This document shows, one piece after another, positions 8,018 through 18,500 of a stretch of 28,824 nt of DNA. Position numbers and translations under genes: made by a program. Location of the stretch: contig JAPPOW010000146.1 of assembly GCA_028817775.1 (NCBI GenBank), positions 1 to 28,824 of the forward strand. Direction: 5' to 3'. The notes under the pieces are model-generated. The model did no database searches. It worked only from the letters and a program-made list of their open reading frames with translations, and was not told the DNA's origin. Position 1 is the stretch's first letter. The number at the start of each line of letters is the position of its first letter. This DNA comes from Candidatus Melainabacteria bacterium. Its GTDB lineage: Bacteria; Cyanobacteriota; Vampirovibrionia; LMEP-6097.

Positions 8018-8026
8018 TGCTACGAT
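8018..8026 (+). promoter_or_regulatory. Extended -10 before the giant hypothetical gene
   Basis: TGCTACGAT fits TGnTAnnnT. It ends 18 bases before ATG 8045, so transcription would begin near 8033, downstream of the alternative TTG start at 8030. No -35 box is evident. Confidence 0.35.
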
Positions 8027-8044
8027 TAATTGAGTATATACGAG

Positions 8045-11000
8045 ATGAAGGCTGGAGAAACTTATCGCAAAGATCCAGACGGCAGTTGGGTGCTGGTCAA
8101 AAAAGCACGCCCACTAGCAAGAAAATCTAGAGCCCCAGTTAGTGCCAAAAGAATTGCCGGTAAAGAAGATTTAAAAATTGAAACTCTTGAAAGTGGTGAG
8201 AAAAAATTGGTTCCTAGCAATAGAGAGAAGTGTGGCAAAGAACTACTACTAACAAAGCAAATTGACCCAAAAGCCAGGTCTGTTCTTGAAACTAGCATAG
8301 AAAAAATCTGCAAGTATCTGAAAATTGAAGTAGATACAGATCTAACTCAAAACTTAGAACGAATAAGCCTTGAGTTAGAGAACTACCGACTGAGAATTAG
8401 AGATCTTTCGAGAACCGAAGATTATAGGTTTCAAAGAATGGCTAAACTACTAAGCTACGGCTGTCTAGATCAAAGAACTCAAGCTAATGAAGAATCTATA
8501 TTGTTGAAATCACTGACCAAAGATATAAATGAGATACAAAGATTCCCCGCCTGGCTCAGAAAAAGAAGAATAAGAACCAGGTACAAAGAAACCTTACAGA
8601 GAAACAAAGCCAGAACAAGGCTAAAAAATCGAGTACCAGGTAGTGACCAAAAAACTCGGATCACCAAGTCTGTGCAATTACAACTAGATCAATTAGAAAG
8701 TACAAGGCTACCAGAATCAGTAGAAGCAGAAGCCTGGAGCAATCTCAATTGGAACGAAATTTCATCACCTGTGGATGCAACTTCTAAATCAGAAGCATCG
8801 GAGAAGCAAGCCAAGTTATACGGCAGCTTAGACTATAGCCCAGGTGCAATCACAGAAGGAGATTTCTTTATGACCAACTCCTGCCTTGATATTGAGAATG
8901 ATCCAGCCCGCCCAGCAGTTTCTCGGGAGTTGATAGATCTCATTGCTGTTGACCATGTCCAAACTCAAAACTTTAGCTCTGAGTCAAGAAACCACGATGA
9001 AGTTGACCTTTACATTCCAATTAAGCATGATGGTAAATCTCTGCTTAGCTTACCTACTTTAGAATTCAGTTCAGCTACTCATATTTATTTCCCAGGGATA
9101 GAAGACTGTCCTGACTTAAAGATTTTCAAAGATGCATTAGGAATCATCTACATAGAAGGTTTGCCAAGCAATGTCAAAGAAATTAAGTACAGACTCAAAG
9201 TCAATAATTTTGGGATTGAGGATCAATTAAAAGAAACAATGCAAAACAATAGCCCTCAAATTGGAACAAATGACTTTCATTTTTTCAAACCAGGTTCTAT
9301 AGAGAGTGATTTTATCAAGTCAAATGATGAACACACTGATATGATTTCTGGCTTAGACGGGGTTCTGGCTCAATATCAACCTATATACACAACAAATCCT
9401 GACCTTAACTTAATATTGCAACTTGCGCCTAATTTCTATCGTGCTCAAAAAGCGATGGGTTTTATAGGTAGCTGTTTTCATCATTATAAATCAAAGCACC
9501 GCTTAGTTCAGGAGCAAGGAATAGCTTCTCTTGGAGTCCAGGGCTTAGTTGCTAAGTTCAACAACAGAGGTCAATTACAATTGCAGAACCAATCAAGGGG
9601 TCATATTAAATTAGCCTTTGTAGACAATGACGCTGATGCACCAGGTTTGGAATTTCATGAAGTAACAAGAGTACAAGCAGGTAAAATCCCTGCCAGTAGT
9701 AATTGTTTTGCAGAGTCCCTACCAAGACTTATTCGTGCACTAGAATTAGGAGAAGAAGTATTTTATGGTCAATTACAAAAAGAAGCTCTACACTGGCGTC
9801 AAATCCATGAGATAGCAGAGTCCAAAGATTTTAGTGCTAATTCTTTTTCCAATGCAAGGGTGAGTACAAGACTAAGCGATGTACATCAATTATTTTTCAA
9901 GGCTTCACAGCAAGTTCAAGAATGGGAGCTAGCCTGGGAAGAAGGAAGAATTTTTGATGCCTGGTCTATTAATTATGGCTTTGATCGAAAAACAACAAAG
10001 CAGCCATCTCTCAAACAAAGACTTAGACGCGCACTAATAGAGAGTTGTCCGAGATCTGAAGCTGCCCTGACGCTCTATAAACGTATCCTGGGATTAGAGA
10101 ATGAAGCCAGAGCTAGACTAGAAGCTGAACCTTGGAGCCAAGCAAGGCAAAGTCTCTCCCAGTTAGATTTTCGTGACCACCTTACGGCCTGTACAGGCTA
10201 TAGAAATAGTTACATATGTGTAGAAGAGTTGATTCATCGTAAAAGATACGATCCTGCAAAGATGGGAGACAAGTACCACAATTTTAGTCCTAGAGCACGC
10301 AAACTATATGCCAAATTTTTGGCTAGGAGCAAAGCTGAACTTGGAGCAGATCATCATTGGCAAGAAATTCTGGAGAGAAACTTCAAACAAGAGCATGACG
10401 GCCATTACAAAGTTGATAAAGCATTAGACACTATTGAAACTTTAGTTGAAACAAACCTATATCCTGAACAGGTCTCATCTGAAAATGGACAAACTGTTCT
10501 TTCTGATGATATGCGCCAGAAACTTAGTGAATATATCACTGACTTTTTGAAACATCATTGGACTGAAGAGGAGTCTTATTTCCTTATCCAATTACACCAG
10601 TTCTGTGCAGAATTTAATATCCCAATTAAACTGAGTAAAACAGAGGAACTAGCGTTGATAAAGCAGATAAGTCGAGATGAACTACTGGAAACTATCACTG
10701 GTATGCATGAAAACGAAACATCAGTTCCACTCAGAAAAGTTATGCAAGTACTGACCTTTACATCATCCTCAACTTTCAAATTCAACCGTGAGCTTGAAGA
10801 TGCTCTGAGATTTTTTGGTCCTATGACCCTCAAGGAAATCAACGAGGCTCTCTGTATTGAAACTTATGGAAGCCTTGCACGATATGAAGAAGACATAAGA
10901 GACGAATTTACCTCAGCGATGGGGGGTGATCAGCTCAGTCGATTCCTACTACCACTATTAAGTACTGAGACTTTATACCAATTACTACTAGGAAATCACG

Positions 11001-12493
11001 CTCACTCAACTAACCAGAGCTGGAAAGCTTCTGCTGAGAACCTGAGACTGTGTCAAGAACTAATTAAAAATACAAGTCCAGAACAAAGAGCAGCAGAATT
11101 TGGAGCGGCTTTAGATCTAACAGAACTTTGCGGCTTGAAAGAAATTTGTACTGAACAGCAAGACTTATTCTTAACAACACTAGAGTCAATTAGCATGGAT
11201 CAATTAAGGGAAACAGATTCTAATGCATGCCCAATAACAGAAACAGAACTCCTATATGAATTGCTCAGGAGAAGCTTTGGTCCAACAGCAAACCTAAATT
11301 TCATGATGCTCGCCGAAGCCAATAGATTCAACAATGAATCGGCACGCTCCAAAGCTATCGATGAATGGCTTGAATCAAATGGAGACCCCGAACTACAACA
11401 AGCTCTAGCCTTGACAGAAGACCTGCACCCTAAAGCAAACGCTGGTTTCTTGGCTGACCGAGATAGAACAACAAAGGAAGGACACAAGTGGGGAGCATTA
11501 AGCCCCAAATCATTAATTCAACAAATACTGAGAGCAACAGAAAATCAAGAACGGAATATTGGTGAGCATGGTTTATTTGCAGACATGCTCATAAACGTAT
11601 ACGCCAAGCAAGACAGCAGTTCAAAATATCGATTTGTCCCAGGTAATCCCAGAACCGATTACATACACACTGCCTGTCAAGCAATTGACTCCTATCAAGA
11701 ACTAGAATACCGAAGATTGGAACAAAACAATCAAGATTTCAATTCAGTAAAAATTCAAGATGAGCATAAAGTCGGTAAATTAAGAGGAGCGGATGACTGG
11801 GTAGGCATTAGGGAAGCTGGACAAGAAGCTCACTATAGAGATATTAACTGGGCTGCATCAGCACGCAATCAAAGTTTAATGGTCAACCAGAGAGCCAGAG
11901 CAATATTCAAAACACAGCAAGAACAGCAAACAGATAAACATTTTGTACTTGATATTAAGGCAATTAATAACTCTTTGAATCCTACTTATTTGATATTACA
12001 AATACTCAAAACTATCAAAGATCAATTAATACAAAACCAGAATACCAGCCTAAGTATCTGCTACGAAGGTGAGCTTGTATTAAGTTTAGATACTTATGAG
12101 CTAAGCAGAAAAATACTAGAACCTGAATCTTTTTATGATTCACTTGGCTCAAGAAATGGTTTAGAAGACTTAGTCTTAACAATTAAAACCTTGTCAGAAG
12201 CATCGTCTGTTTTGGATTTTGACTTAGGTATAAATAATGCAGGATTGACTGTGAAATACCTTGATGATTTGTTACTACTAAAATCAGTTAATGCCAGCAA
12301 GGCCCATCTTGGAGCAAGGGCTATGAACAGAATCATTAACCAAAATTGTAATCCATCAAAAAACTCAGAATTAATTATTATTAGTGACGAAGCAGATAAA
12401 ATCTGTGCGCAGCCCGAAATTCGTATAGCTAATTACTCAGAGCTTGCAAGCAGAGCTATCAGTATCAGCTTAGCAAGCCAGCTTATTATCTAA
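8045..12493 (+). CDS. Giant hypothetical protein, about 1,482 aa
   Basis: I do not recognise the family. The protein is hydrophilic, has no signal peptide or membrane segment, and is predominantly helical and charged. The N-terminus (MKAGETYRKDPDGSWVLVKKA) leads into a basic region of about 200 residues. Residues of roughly 260-420 look more beta-rich, and the rest is long helices. Around residues 915-1000 the spacing ALRFFG...ETYGSLARYEEDIRDEF...LSRFLLPLL loosely recalls an annexin repeat; this is weak. The frame also opens at a TTG at 8030, but ATG 8045 is likelier. Neither start has a Shine-Dalgarno. A TGCTACGAT extended -10 lies at 8018-8026, giving a leader of about 11 bases. It is flanked by a strong terminator before and the clpC promoter after, so it stands alone. 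Confidence 0.85.
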   Translation: MKAGETYRKDPDGSWVLVKKARPLARKSRAPVSAKRIAGKEDLKIETLESGEKKLVPSNREKCGKELLLTKQIDPKARSVLETSIEKICKYLKIEVDTDLTQNLERISLELENYRLRIRDLSRTEDYRFQRMAKLLSYGCLDQRTQANEESILLKSLTKDINEIQRFPAWLRKRRIRTRYKETLQRNKARTRLKNRVPGSDQKTRITKSVQLQLDQLESTRLPESVEAEAWSNLNWNEISSPVDATSKSEASEKQAKLYGSLDYSPGAITEGDFFMTNSCLDIENDPARPAVSRELIDLIAVDHVQTQNFSSESRNHDEVDLYIPIKHDGKSLLSLPTLEFSSATHIYFPGIEDCPDLKIFKDALGIIYIEGLPSNVKEIKYRLKVNNFGIEDQLKETMQNNSPQIGTNDFHFFKPGSIESDFIKSNDEHTDMISGLDGVLAQYQPIYTTNPDLNLILQLAPNFYRAQKAMGFIGSCFHHYKSKHRLVQEQGIASLGVQGLVAKFNNRGQLQLQNQSRGHIKLAFVDNDADAPGLEFHEVTRVQAGKIPASSNCFAESLPRLIRALELGEEVFYGQLQKEALHWRQIHEIAESKDFSANSFSNARVSTRLSDVHQLFFKASQQVQEWELAWEEGRIFDAWSINYGFDRKTTKQPSLKQRLRRALIESCPRSEAALTLYKRILGLENEARARLEAEPWSQARQSLSQLDFRDHLTACTGYRNSYICVEELIHRKRYDPAKMGDKYHNFSPRARKLYAKFLARSKAELGADHHWQEILERNFKQEHDGHYKVDKALDTIETLVETNLYPEQVSSENGQTVLSDDMRQKLSEYITDFLKHHWTEEESYFLIQLHQFCAEFNIPIKLSKTEELALIKQISRDELLETITGMHENETSVPLRKVMQVLTFTSSSTFKFNRELEDALRFFGPMTLKEINEALCIETYGSLARYEEDIRDEFTSAMGGDQLSRFLLPLLSTETLYQLLLGNHAHSTNQSWKASAENLRLCQELIKNTSPEQRAAEFGAALDLTELCGLKEICTEQQDLFLTTLESISMDQLRETDSNACPITETELLYELLRRSFGPTANLNFMMLAEANRFNNESARSKAIDEWLESNGDPELQQALALTEDLHPKANAGFLADRDRTTKEGHKWGALSPKSLIQQILRATENQERNIGEHGLFADMLINVYAKQDSSSKYRFVPGNPRTDYIHTACQAIDSYQELEYRRLEQNNQDFNSVKIQDEHKVGKLRGADDWVGIREAGQEAHYRDINWAASARNQSLMVNQRARAIFKTQQEQQTDKHFVLDIKAINNSLNPTYLILQILKTIKDQLIQNQNTSLSICYEGELVLSLDTYELSRKILEPESFYDSLGSRNGLEDLVLTIKTLSEASSVLDFDLGINNAGLTVKYLDDLLLLKSVNASKAHLGARAMNRIINQNCNPSKNSELIIISDEADKICAQPEIRIANYSELASRAISISLASQLII

Positions 12494-12511
12494 CCCCGCG
12501 GGCTCACCCTA

Positions 12512-12542
12512 TTGACCTCATCAAACTTGTATTACCTATAAA
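12512..12542 (+). promoter_or_regulatory. Candidate promoter of clpC
   Basis: TTGACC (12512-12517) and TATAAA (12537-12542) are separated by 19 bases, slightly long. It would give a leader of about 80 bases. A second candidate is the TAATAT box ending 11 bases before the ATG. No CIRCE-type inverted repeat is visible, so control by HrcA is not suggested. Confidence 0.35.
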
Positions 12543-12631
12543 CATTGGCTTTGAGCCATCTTTATATTATTAATTTCACCTAATGAAGCGATATAGTCGC
12601 GTCAAAAGAGTGAATAATATAGGTAGGCATT

Positions 12632-15364
12632 ATGTTTGAAAGATTCACGGAAAAAGCAATTAAAGTAATCATGCTAGCTCAAGAAGAAGCTAGAAGATTA
12701 GGACACAATTTCGTTGGTACCGAGCAAGTTTTACTCGGACTGATTGGCGAGGGCACTGGCGTCGCTGCCAAAACTCTCAAATCAATGGGCGTCAATCTCA
12801 AGGACGCTAGAGTTGAAGTTGAAAAAATTATCGGTCGCGGTTCTGGTTTCGTAGCTGTCGAAATCCCGTTTACGCCGCGTGCTAAGAGAGTACTTGAATT
12901 AAGCTGGGATGAAGCGCGTCAGTTTGGTCACAACTATATTGGTACTGAGCATCTTTTATTAGGTTTGATTCGTGAGGGTGAAGGTGTTGCTGCTCGCGTA
13001 CTTGATAACCTTGGTGTTGATCTAGCAAAAGTTCGTCAGCACATTATTCGTTTACTTGGTGAGTCATCAAGCTCAGGCTCTGGTGGCGGAGCAGCTGGCG
13101 GCGGTTCATTACTAGGAGTAGGTTCTAGTGGTGGCGGTAAGTCTGGCTCTCAACAAGGCGGGCGCACTCGCACTCCAACCCTTGATGAGTTTGGTACTGA
13201 TCTTACCCTTGCTGCTCAAGAAGGACGTCTTGATCCTGTAATCGGTAGATCAGAAGAAATCGAAAGAGTTATTCAAATCCTTGGTCGTAGAACCAAGAAC
13301 AACCCAGTGCTTATTGGTGAACCTGGTGTTGGTAAAACCGCTGTCGGTGAAGGTTTGGCATCACGCATTGTTGCAGGTGATGTACCAGAATTACTCGACG
13401 GCAAAAAATTAATCATGCTTGATCTTGGTTTACTTGTTGCAGGTACTAAGTATCGTGGTGAGTTTGAAGAACGTCTCAAGAAGATCATGGATGAGATCCG
13501 CACTGCAGGAAACATCATGCTAGTAATTGATGAACTTCATACTTTGATTGGAGCTGGTGCAGCAGAGGGTGCAATTGATGCAGCCAACATTTTGAAGCCA
13601 GCACTTGCCCGTGGTGAATTGCAATGTATCGGTACTACTACGCTTGAAGAATACCGCAAGCATATTGAACGTGACGCGGCTCTAGAACGCCGTTTCCAGC
13701 CAGTAGTAATCAACTCACCTTCGGTTGAAGAAACTATCGATATCATTCGTGGTTTGCGCCAGAAGTATGAAGAGCACCACAAACTCATCATTACTGACAA
13801 AGCAATTGAAGCAGCAGCGACTCTTTCTGATCGCTATATCTTTGATAGGTTTTTGCCAGATAAAGCAATTGACTTGATCGATGAAGCTTCATCTAGAGTG
13901 AGACTTAGAGCAAGTTCACTACCTCCAGCAGGTAAAGAACTTGAAGCTGATCTAATCAAAATTTCTCGTAATAAAGAAGAAGCGATTCGTAACCAAGAAT
14001 TCGAGAAAGCCTCACAATTACGTGACGAAGAAAATGATCTTCGTGACAAGATTCGTGACATTCAAGAAGAATGGAAGAAAGAACAAGAGAAAAATAAACC
14101 AAGTGTTGAAGAAGAAGAAATCGCCCACATCGTTTCTAGTTGGACTGGAATTCCAGTTGGTGACTTGAAGCAAGGTGAGACTGAGAAACTCAAACAAATG
14201 GAAGATATCATCCACGGCAGAGTTATCGGTCAGGACAAAGCTGTCACTGCTGTGTCCAAAGCGATCCGTCGTGCTCGTTCTGGTTTGAAAAACCCTGAGC
14301 GTCCAATCGGTTCATTCCTATTCTGCGGGCCTACTGGTGTTGGTAAAACCGAACTTGCTAAAGTTCTTGCTGATTACTTCTTTGGTAGCTCAGACAACTT
14401 AGTTCGAATCGATATGTCTGAGTATATGGAGAAACACACTACTAGTAAATTAATTGGATCCCCTCCTGGCTATGTTGGCTACGGAGATGGTGGTCAATTG
14501 ACTGAAGCTGTTCGCCGCAAGCCATACAGCGTAGTGCTCTTTGATGAGATAGAGAAAGCCCACCCAGACGTTTTCAATGTCATGCTGCAAATGCTTGATG
14601 ATGGTCATCTTACTGATAGCCGCGGACGCACAGTAAGTTTCAAGAACACAATCATCATTATGACTTCCAACGTTGGTGCTAACCGTATGTCTAATACTGG
14701 TGGTATCGGCTTCTTCTCTGGCAACCAAGCCAAAGCAGAAGAAGATGAGTACAAGCGCATGAAAGAAGCGGTAATGGAAGAAGTGAAGCGTGGCTTCAAA
14801 CCTGAATTCATTAACCGTCTTGATGATGTAGTTGTCTTTAGACACCTCAATAGAGATGATATGCGTCTAATCGTTAATATCATGATCAAAGATCTTGAGA
14901 TCAGACTCAAGGAACACGGTATGACTATCGAGCTCACTGACGAGGTTAAGGATAAAGTTGCAACAGAAGGTTACAAACGTGCCTTTGGTGCTCGTCCAAT
15001 GAAGCGCTCAATCCAAAGATTGCTTGAAGATGAAATCTCAGATGAGTTGATTCACGATAGATTAGGTGAAGGTAACCAAGTTGAAGCCTACCTTGAATTT
15101 GACGAAGAGTTCCCTAAGAAGAAGGATTACTCTAAGGAAGAAGAAGAGCCTAATGATGAACAGAAAGAAGCTGATATTAGACAGGCTCTAATCAAAGCTA
15201 AAGTTCAATTTAGAGTCATTGGTCAGTACACTGAAGAAGAACAAGAAGCACTTAAGAAATCTACGATTAAGACTAAGAAGAAAGTCTTGACTCTAGGTAG
15301 TTCTAGCAGTTCAGCTGGTGGAGGCGGAGCGCCGAAAGAACCAGTAGGCAACAAAACTGCTTAA
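12632..15364 (+). CDS. clpC: ClpC-type Clp ATPase with extended C-terminus
   Basis: AAA+ unfoldase that feeds substrates to the ClpP peptidase. Domains in order: two ClpN repeats (residues 1-145: MFERFTEKAIKVIMLAQEE and the second copy near 79); a Gly/Ser-rich linker (about 147-180); AAA-1 with Walker A GEPGVGKT (about 230) and Walker B LVIDELHTLIGAG; a UVR motif (EKASQLRDEENDL, about 455); and AAA-2 with GPTGVGKT (about 567) and VVLFDEIEKAHPDV. It is 910 residues against roughly 810-850 for typical ClpC. The surplus is the linker and an acidic tail of about 90 residues after residue 817 (KKKDYSKEEEEPNDEQ, ending in a Ser/Gly stretch). The ribosome site is weak (TAGGTAGG). No mcsA/mcsB/ctsR neighbours are present. 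Confidence 0.95.
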   Translation: MFERFTEKAIKVIMLAQEEARRLGHNFVGTEQVLLGLIGEGTGVAAKTLKSMGVNLKDARVEVEKIIGRGSGFVAVEIPFTPRAKRVLELSWDEARQFGHNYIGTEHLLLGLIREGEGVAARVLDNLGVDLAKVRQHIIRLLGESSSSGSGGGAAGGGSLLGVGSSGGGKSGSQQGGRTRTPTLDEFGTDLTLAAQEGRLDPVIGRSEEIERVIQILGRRTKNNPVLIGEPGVGKTAVGEGLASRIVAGDVPELLDGKKLIMLDLGLLVAGTKYRGEFEERLKKIMDEIRTAGNIMLVIDELHTLIGAGAAEGAIDAANILKPALARGELQCIGTTTLEEYRKHIERDAALERRFQPVVINSPSVEETIDIIRGLRQKYEEHHKLIITDKAIEAAATLSDRYIFDRFLPDKAIDLIDEASSRVRLRASSLPPAGKELEADLIKISRNKEEAIRNQEFEKASQLRDEENDLRDKIRDIQEEWKKEQEKNKPSVEEEEIAHIVSSWTGIPVGDLKQGETEKLKQMEDIIHGRVIGQDKAVTAVSKAIRRARSGLKNPERPIGSFLFCGPTGVGKTELAKVLADYFFGSSDNLVRIDMSEYMEKHTTSKLIGSPPGYVGYGDGGQLTEAVRRKPYSVVLFDEIEKAHPDVFNVMLQMLDDGHLTDSRGRTVSFKNTIIIMTSNVGANRMSNTGGIGFFSGNQAKAEEDEYKRMKEAVMEEVKRGFKPEFINRLDDVVVFRHLNRDDMRLIVNIMIKDLEIRLKEHGMTIELTDEVKDKVATEGYKRAFGARPMKRSIQRLLEDEISDELIHDRLGEGNQVEAYLEFDEEFPKKKDYSKEEEEPNDEQKEADIRQALIKAKVQFRVIGQYTEEEQEALKKSTIKTKKKVLTLGSSSSSAGGGGAPKEPVGNKTA

Positions 15365-15482
15365 TTTAGGCTGGAAAGCTCCAGCTGCTTTGTTATTTGA
15401 GCCTTTATGGGCTACAGCCCACTGCAGGCACGTCCTCACGGACTTCAAATGCCTCGCATCTGAAAGCTTTCTAGCCTAAATT
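15363..15482. repeat. Nested inverted-repeat element between convergent genes
   Basis: The outer arms are 18 bp (15363-15380 with 15465-15482), complementary apart from one G-T pair. Inside are GGGC/GCCC (409-412 with 417-420, offsets from 15000), an AGGCA/TGCCT stem (426-430 with 450-454) extended by TGC/GCA around a bulge, and GTCC-TCAC-GGAC at its tip (432-443). It begins at the clpC stop codon and ends 23 bases from the stop of the convergent gene. It may work as a bidirectional terminator, but there is no clean T-run, and its complexity suggests a mobile palindromic unit or structured RNA. Confidence 0.75.
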
Positions 15483-15504
15483 GGCTCTCCAGTAGCTTAG
15501 TTTT

Positions 15505-18500
15505 CTATCTCAAATTACCACTTGCAATCTTTTCTAACTTCTCAGTAAGTTCTTTAGCCTTATCCATTCTCTCAGTACCAAGAATATCAACACAATTAGT
15601 ACCGTCTTCACACAGCTCAGTTAAAATCTTAGAATGTCTATAGGCATGATCAATATTAGCAATGAGGTACTGGAGCTGCGCCATCTCGTAATTAGCTTCA
15701 ATGGAATCAGGATTGAGACTCAAAGCATTACGTAAGAATTTAATTGCGTTCTCTAATTTATCACCAGCAACTTTCATCATCGCTAGCTGAGTATCTGGTA
15801 AGCTGGATAAATAAATCTTGGCTAGTTGCAGTTGCAAGGACCAAGAACGAGGGTAGAGCTCTAGCGCTTCTAGACTACGTTTGATGGCAATGCGTTTAAG
15901 CCGCTCGGCTTCACCAGCCTGAGCTCTAGCTGCTTCTTCCAGGTAATAATGAGCCAAACCACGGTAAGCAGCAATATTGTAAGCGTCCACCTTCAAAACT
16001 GCTTCATAGGAATCAATGACAGTAGCAGCATCTTTGGATTTATTGTTCTCATGAATACCACGATAGCCGTAACGCAAAATTTTCTCCTGAGCAATTTGAG
16101 CTTGAATAATTTTGAAGCTAGTTTGCTCTGGCTCCATATCTATTGCTTTACCAATCAAAGCTTGCGCCTTGTTCCAATCGCCATCATGCATATAAACCTG
16201 CGCCAGACTTGCTAGCTGGTAAGCATCAAGCTTGGTCTCTCCCAATAAACCAGCAAAGATTTGAATTTTAGATTTGCGCTCACCAGTGACCATATCAGCG
16301 AAGCGGGACTTGGCTTGGTAGATCAATGAATCTGCTTCTTCATAATTCATCTTATTAGCGTGAATGCCGTGCAAAGTCAAGAAGCTAGCCGGGCTTGGAC
16401 TAATTTCATGCAAAGCCTCTGCCATACCTAGAGCTAGCTTAGGGTGTGGCTTAGAGGCTTGTAAACTATGTGCCATCGCAATTCTTGTCAGCAGACTACT
16501 ATCTTTCTGCAAGGCTAAATATTCAATGATATCTGTTGGTTCAGAATAGCGTTCAATAAATTTAAGATTGGCACGAACAGTTTTGTAAAACTCACTATAC
16601 TGCTTAGAGGTATGAAACTCCAAGCGCATATTGTCATCGGTGTTGACTTTGAGCTTAGCGCGCTGCCGCTCTTGAGCTTGCTGGGCTGCTAGTTTAGGCT
16701 GAAATTGATTTGAATCTTTGTCAATCTTGGAAATATACTTGAGTATCTTGATCTTAGAACTGCCCGAACTTGGATTTTCTTCAAGCAAGTTGTCAATTGA
16801 CTGCGGACCAAAGACCAAATTTGCCAAAAGTTCAGCCTCATCATTAATACCAATATAAGCAAGCTCTTGTTTAATCTCTGGACTCTCAATCAATTCTTGG
16901 ATACGCTCCGAGTCAAGTTCAATCCTTGACTTGGATCCAACTAAGATTAATTCAGCAGCATTACCAGGCTTGAAGGCTATTGAATAAGGAAAGACTTGAT
17001 CAAAAGTTCTTAGTGCGATCTCTAGATGCTCCTCATCAATTGAGTAGAGTTGTAACCACTGGACAAACAGTCCATCAGAATTCATTGCCCCAGAAGCTAG
17101 CTGCCAAAATTCTTTAGTAAACAAATTAGCTGAGATCCAAGGATCAGAAGGTTGAGAGATAATCAAATCATAGAAACCCTGGTCTTCATGTTTAGATTTA
17201 TGAGCGAGCAAGTAATTACGAGCATCAGCGACATGACGTTCAATTCTTACTGGTCCAAATTTATCAGTACTGATTGCATTGAAAAATTTATCAGCTGCTT
17301 TGTAGACTAACTCCTCAATCTCACAAACCTCAAGCTCTTCTAGTTGAGCTTTAGAACCAAGTTTAAGTAGCGACTTCATGCTGATACCAGAACCCATCCC
17401 TATCATCAAAGCCTTACTAGCATTAGGTTTAGCAAATATTGGTAATTGCCCAAGTAAAATTTGAGTCGACATATCAGCCTTGGACGGATCTTCAGGCTTG
17501 ATCGGCATACCTGCTTCAATCTTGCCATTGGTTTTGAGGAAAATTGCATTGGCTGCTTTGTTCTCAATGACAGTGACGATACTATTGATGCCCTCTTCAT
17601 GCATCAAAACCTTCTCCGAAATGGCGCGCTCATAATCAGCCTTGGTAATTGATTTATACTTAAGTCCTTTGTAGATAGCGATGCCACTTGAGATTTCACT
17701 AGCATCAAGCTTTGGCACAAAAAACAATGCCAGCAGACATGCAGCAATATTAAGAGCCGCAAGTTTATTGAACTTGGCATCAAACAAATTACTAAACAAA
17801 GCCAAGACAAAAGCCAAAACTATCAAGAAAATCAAAGCACCATAGATGCCAGTACCACCTTTGCTAAATAGTGGAATCAAAACAAAACCAGTCAAGAAAG
17901 AACCCACAATCGCGCCAAGAGTATTGATATAGGAAGCACGTGAAACCCTGGTACCAACTGGCTCAAGCTTACGATTGTCAATCAGATTAGTTTTACCAGA
18001 GACCAGATAGAGCACAAAGGCAAAAATCAAACCTTCAATCAAAGTCACGGGCAAAATGATAGCAGCGATGCTAATAAACTTGATGATATTGGTTAAGACC
18101 CAAGGAGAATAACCCAAAATATTTTCAATGCCTTGAGTCATTTGTAGAAATAGCCACGGAGTTTGATTAAATAAAGAAGAAGAGATTGCAGTAAAAGCCG
18201 CAAAGACTAGTAATGAATAGTTCAAGAAAGTCTTGTAATTGATATTCTTACGGTGCAGTATCTCAATCACTGGATTGAGTAAGAACGCACCGAAGCTAAT
18301 ACCACCAAGCACTGCAATCAAAATGATAGTAAGTGAGTAAGTGGATGAACCAATGATTAGTGTCAGCACTTTGGTCCATATCACCTCTAAGCCAAGATTA
18401 ATAAAGCCAAGCACAAAGGCTACGGCAAGCAGTAGAAAATTAACTCGCTGATATTGCTTGCTTTGTTCTAGTTCTTCAGGAGCTGGTGAATGATAGGGTT

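Noticed and set aside
14450..14937. Overlapping open frames of 110-131 residues antisense to clpC.
   Set aside because: They lie wholly inside the AAA-2 domain coding region and have no start signals or recognisable content.
15431..15444. On the minus strand GTCC-GTGA-GGAC equals the classical stem II of hammerhead ribozymes.
   Set aside because: The flanks are TTTGAA and GTGCC instead of the required CTGANGA and GAAA core, so a self-cleaving ribozyme is not supported.
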